A program made the position numbers and the translations under genes. DNA of 8,481 nucleotides, from assembly GCA_007116535.1 (NCBI GenBank), contig SKIG01000016.1, positions 1 through 8,481 of the forward strand, in the 5' to 3' direction. This document shows, piece by piece, positions 6,790 through 8,481 of the stretch. The stretch is from Psychroflexus sp. Its GTDB lineage: Bacteria > Bacteroidota > Bacteroidia > Flavobacteriales > Flavobacteriaceae. The notes beneath the pieces were generated by a model, which saw only the letters and a list, made by a program, of their open reading frames with translations, searched no databases and was not told where the DNA came from. How positions within the stretch are numbered: the first letter of the stretch is position 1; each line of letters opens with the position of its first letter.

Positions 6790-7243
6790 AACCATCCTTT
6801 TAAGCTTACTAATGAGCTTATTTTTCGTTAAATCCTATACACAATCAGGTGATATAGGTATAAACGAGGGCACAAAATATACTATTGGAGAAATCACTGT
6901 TTCGGGTGCAACAACGTATAACGAAAGAACAGTTATTGCCTTTACCGGTCTTAGGAAAGGGGAAGAAATATATATGCCAGGCGATAGAATCAATTCGATT
7001 ATAAAAAAGCTTTGGGACTTGGGGCTCTTTAGTGATGTAGCAATTTATATCACTGATGTAAGAGGAAGAGTTGCCGATATAGAAATTGAAATTACAGAAG
7101 TTCCAAAATTAAATGAAGTTCATCTTAAAGGAGACAGAAAGAAAAAACTTGAAGACCTTAAGAAAGACTTGAAACTTAAAAAAGATGTCAAACTTACCGA
7201 TAACTTTATTGCTAATACCAAAAACCACATTAAAAATAAGTAA
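6770..7243 (+). CDS. bamA: Outer membrane assembly factor BamA, N-terminal part up to an in-frame TAA
   Basis: N-terminal portion of BamA, the outer-membrane barrel that folds and inserts other outer-membrane proteins. A non-ATG start is required. GTG at 6770 gives a compact signal peptide (NNLLNK, hydrophobic ILLSLLMSLFFV, likely cut near SYTQ) and has GGA about 8 bases upstream; TTG at 6758 would add four residues, and ATG at 6812 would destroy the signal peptide. With GTG, 20 bases overlap the end of uppS. Residues ~37-112 form POTRA1 (YTIGEITVSG, then LWDLGLFSDV), and POTRA2 starts at ~113. Translation meets TAA at 7241-7243 after 157 residues, in mid-POTRA2, whereas BamA is normally about 800-900 residues in this phylum. 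The same frame continues as BamA after the stop, so this is not a complete gene. Confidence 0.85.
   Translation: MNNLLNKTILLSLLMSLFFVKSYTQSGDIGINEGTKYTIGEITVSGATTYNERTVIAFTGLRKGEEIYMPGDRINSIIKKLWDLGLFSDVAIYITDVRGRVADIEIEITEVPKLNEVHLKGDRKKKLEDLKKDLKLKKDVKLTDNFIANTKNHIKNK
7241..7243 (+). other. bamA: In-frame TAA interrupting bamA
   Basis: The codon follows ...HIKNK and precedes RKKGFLNVES with no change of frame. Aligning the five POTRA repeats on their conserved helix-end Gly, the codon four places before that Gly encodes Leu (POTRA1), stop (POTRA2), Leu (POTRA3), Tyr (POTRA4) and Leu (POTRA5). A Tyr or Leu codon (TAT, TAC or TTA) is therefore expected, each one base from TAA. Other genes here (nadK, uppS, the CBS gene, the PorG-like gene, the oxidoreductase) end in TAA, so TAA is a normal stop in this genome. 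Confidence 0.9.
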
Positions 7244-8481
7244 CGTAAAAAAGGCTTCCTAAACGTAGAATCAAGGATTTCAACTAGAACAATAAAAGAT
7301 AGTTTAGATCAAATTGTTGGGGAAGACTTATACATCAATATAGTAAAAGGAAACAAAATAAAGGTTTCTGAAATCAGGGTTATCGGAAATGAAGATTTTT
7401 CAGATAGAAAAATCAGAAAATTTATGAAGAATACAAAGCAGAAGAATCCGCTAAGAATTTTTAAACGTTCGAAGCTTATACCTTCAGATTTTGTAGAAGA
7501 TAAACAAAGAATTGTAGAGAAGCTTAGAGAGAAAGGTTACAGAGACGCTCGTGTGATTAGAGATTCTGTAATTGTAACAGACGACAATTTAGTTGAAATA
7601 GAGCTTGAAATAAATGAAGGAAGACAGTATTTGTTTGGGGATATTTCGTTTTTAGGGAATTCGGTCTACTCAGATAACGAGCTTAAGCGACTGATGGCTA
7701 TTAGAAAAGGAGACCCATACAATGGAACTTTACTTGATAAAAAAATTACAGGAGGACCAAAACAAAATTCTGAAAACATAACAGATATTTATCAAGATAA
7801 TGGCTATTTGTTTTCACGAGTCATCCCTGTAGAAACAAGAGTTTATGGAGATACTATTGATTTTGAAATTAGAATTATTGAAGGTCCTATAGCTTATTTT
7901 AATAATGTTAGCATCAAAGGTAATGATCGAACTAATGACCATGTAGCTTACAGAAATATTAGAACATTTCCAGGAGAACAATACAGCAAACAAGCAACAA
8001 TGAGAACAGCTCGAGAGCTTAGCCAGCTTGGATTTTTTGATCCTGAGTCTATTCGCCCTGATATACAGAACGCCAACCCAACAGATGGAACTGTAGATGT
8101 GGGATATGAAGTAGCAGAGCAAGGAGCTAGCCAAGTTCAGCTACAAGGTGGTTATGGAGGTGGAGGTTTCATCGGTACTTTAGGGTTGAGCTTCAATAAT
8201 TTCTCTATCCGAGGAATTGGTGACAAAAAAGCATGGAATCCGTTGCCAATGGGAGATGGTCAACAATTGTCATTACGAGCACAAGCAAGTATTGCGTTTC
8301 AGAACTATAGCTTAACTTTTGTTGAGCCATGGTTAGGAGGAAGAAAGCCTGTACAGCTTTCTGTATCTCTTTCGCAGACCAAGCAATTCTTGTTTGACCC
8401 ATTTACAATGCGAGCCGATAGAAGTAGACAATTTTCTATATCTGGCGTAAATGTAGGTTTAGGTAAGCGATTACGTGTTCC
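7244..8481 (+). pseudogene. bamA: Continuation of bamA after the in-frame stop: rest of POTRA2, POTRA3-5 and start of barrel (runs off window)
   Basis: This is 412 open codons in the same frame as the N-terminal part, ending at the window edge without a stop. Seen: the end of POTRA2 (RKKGFLNVES); POTRA3 from about 7350 (KVSEIRVIGN, then LREKGYRDARV); POTRA4 from about 7622 (YLFGDISFLGN, then YQDNGYLFSRV); POTRA5 from about 7885 (AYFNNVSIKGN, then LSQLGFFDPESI); and from about 8122 barrel strands rich in Gly and aromatics (VQLQGGYGGGGF, LSFNNFSIRGI). Five POTRAs plus a barrel is the BamA layout. Roughly 300 residues of barrel should lie beyond the window. Codon use and conservation look unrelaxed, with no further stops or frameshifts. 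If the TAA is real, the first internal ATG is at 7424 in POTRA3, with no visible ribosome site, and the product would lack a signal peptide. Confidence 0.85.

Noticed and set aside
7241..7243. TAA in bamA as evidence of genetic code reassignment
   Set aside because: TAA ends nadK, uppS, the CBS gene, the PorG-like gene and the oxidoreductase at family-appropriate lengths, so it works as a stop here.
7814..8402. Minus-strand open frames at 7814-8134 and 8205-8402
   Set aside because: Both are antisense to POTRA4/5 and barrel sequence of bamA, which is clearly coding on the plus strand.

Overview
The window looks like the chromosome of a Bacteroidota bacterium, most likely a Flavobacteriia-type member. 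The evidence is an AT-rich sequence, start codons without Shine-Dalgarno sequences, -7 promoter motifs of the TAnnTTTG type, a GltX with a Bacteroidota-style insertion, a class II HMG-CoA reductase, and the gene order nadK - PorG-like/DUF6089 - isoprenyl transferase - bamA, which is characteristic of the phylum. No mobile elements, CRISPR arrays, tRNA or rRNA genes were seen.

Left half, minus strand (3449 down to 1): a three-gene cluster with gaps of 7 and 22 bases, probably one operon. It runs from a PaaE-type flavin/[2Fe-2S] oxidoreductase, through glutamyl-tRNA synthetase (gltX), to a class II HMG-CoA reductase that runs off the left edge of the window. The reductase gene is easy to miss because its stop lies outside the window, but its 286 codons from 858 to 1 are fully open and carry clear family motifs. 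It points to a mevalonate route to isoprenoids.

Middle (3450-3666): a 217-base divergent intergenic region with a putative promoter for each direction and one perfect DnaA box (TTATCCACA).

Right half, plus strand (3667 to the right edge): a CBS-domain protein with a probable ACT-like tail, NAD kinase (nadK), a PorG/DUF6089-like outer-membrane protein with its own promoter motif, undecaprenyl diphosphate synthase (uppS, GTG start) and bamA, which overlaps the end of uppS and continues past the window. The last three genes form an envelope-building group: lipid carrier synthesis, outer-membrane protein insertion, and a protein likely tied to type IX secretion. Both halves touch isoprenoids, since the mevalonate pathway supplies the substrate of UppS.

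The most remarkable feature is an in-frame TAA at 7241-7243 inside bamA, in the second POTRA domain. The same reading frame continues intact on both sides with convincing BamA sequence. Because bamA is normally essential, this is a sequencing or assembly error, a real nonsense mutation, or a suppressed or restarted gene. I found no clear evidence for an undescribed system; the other observations are modest.
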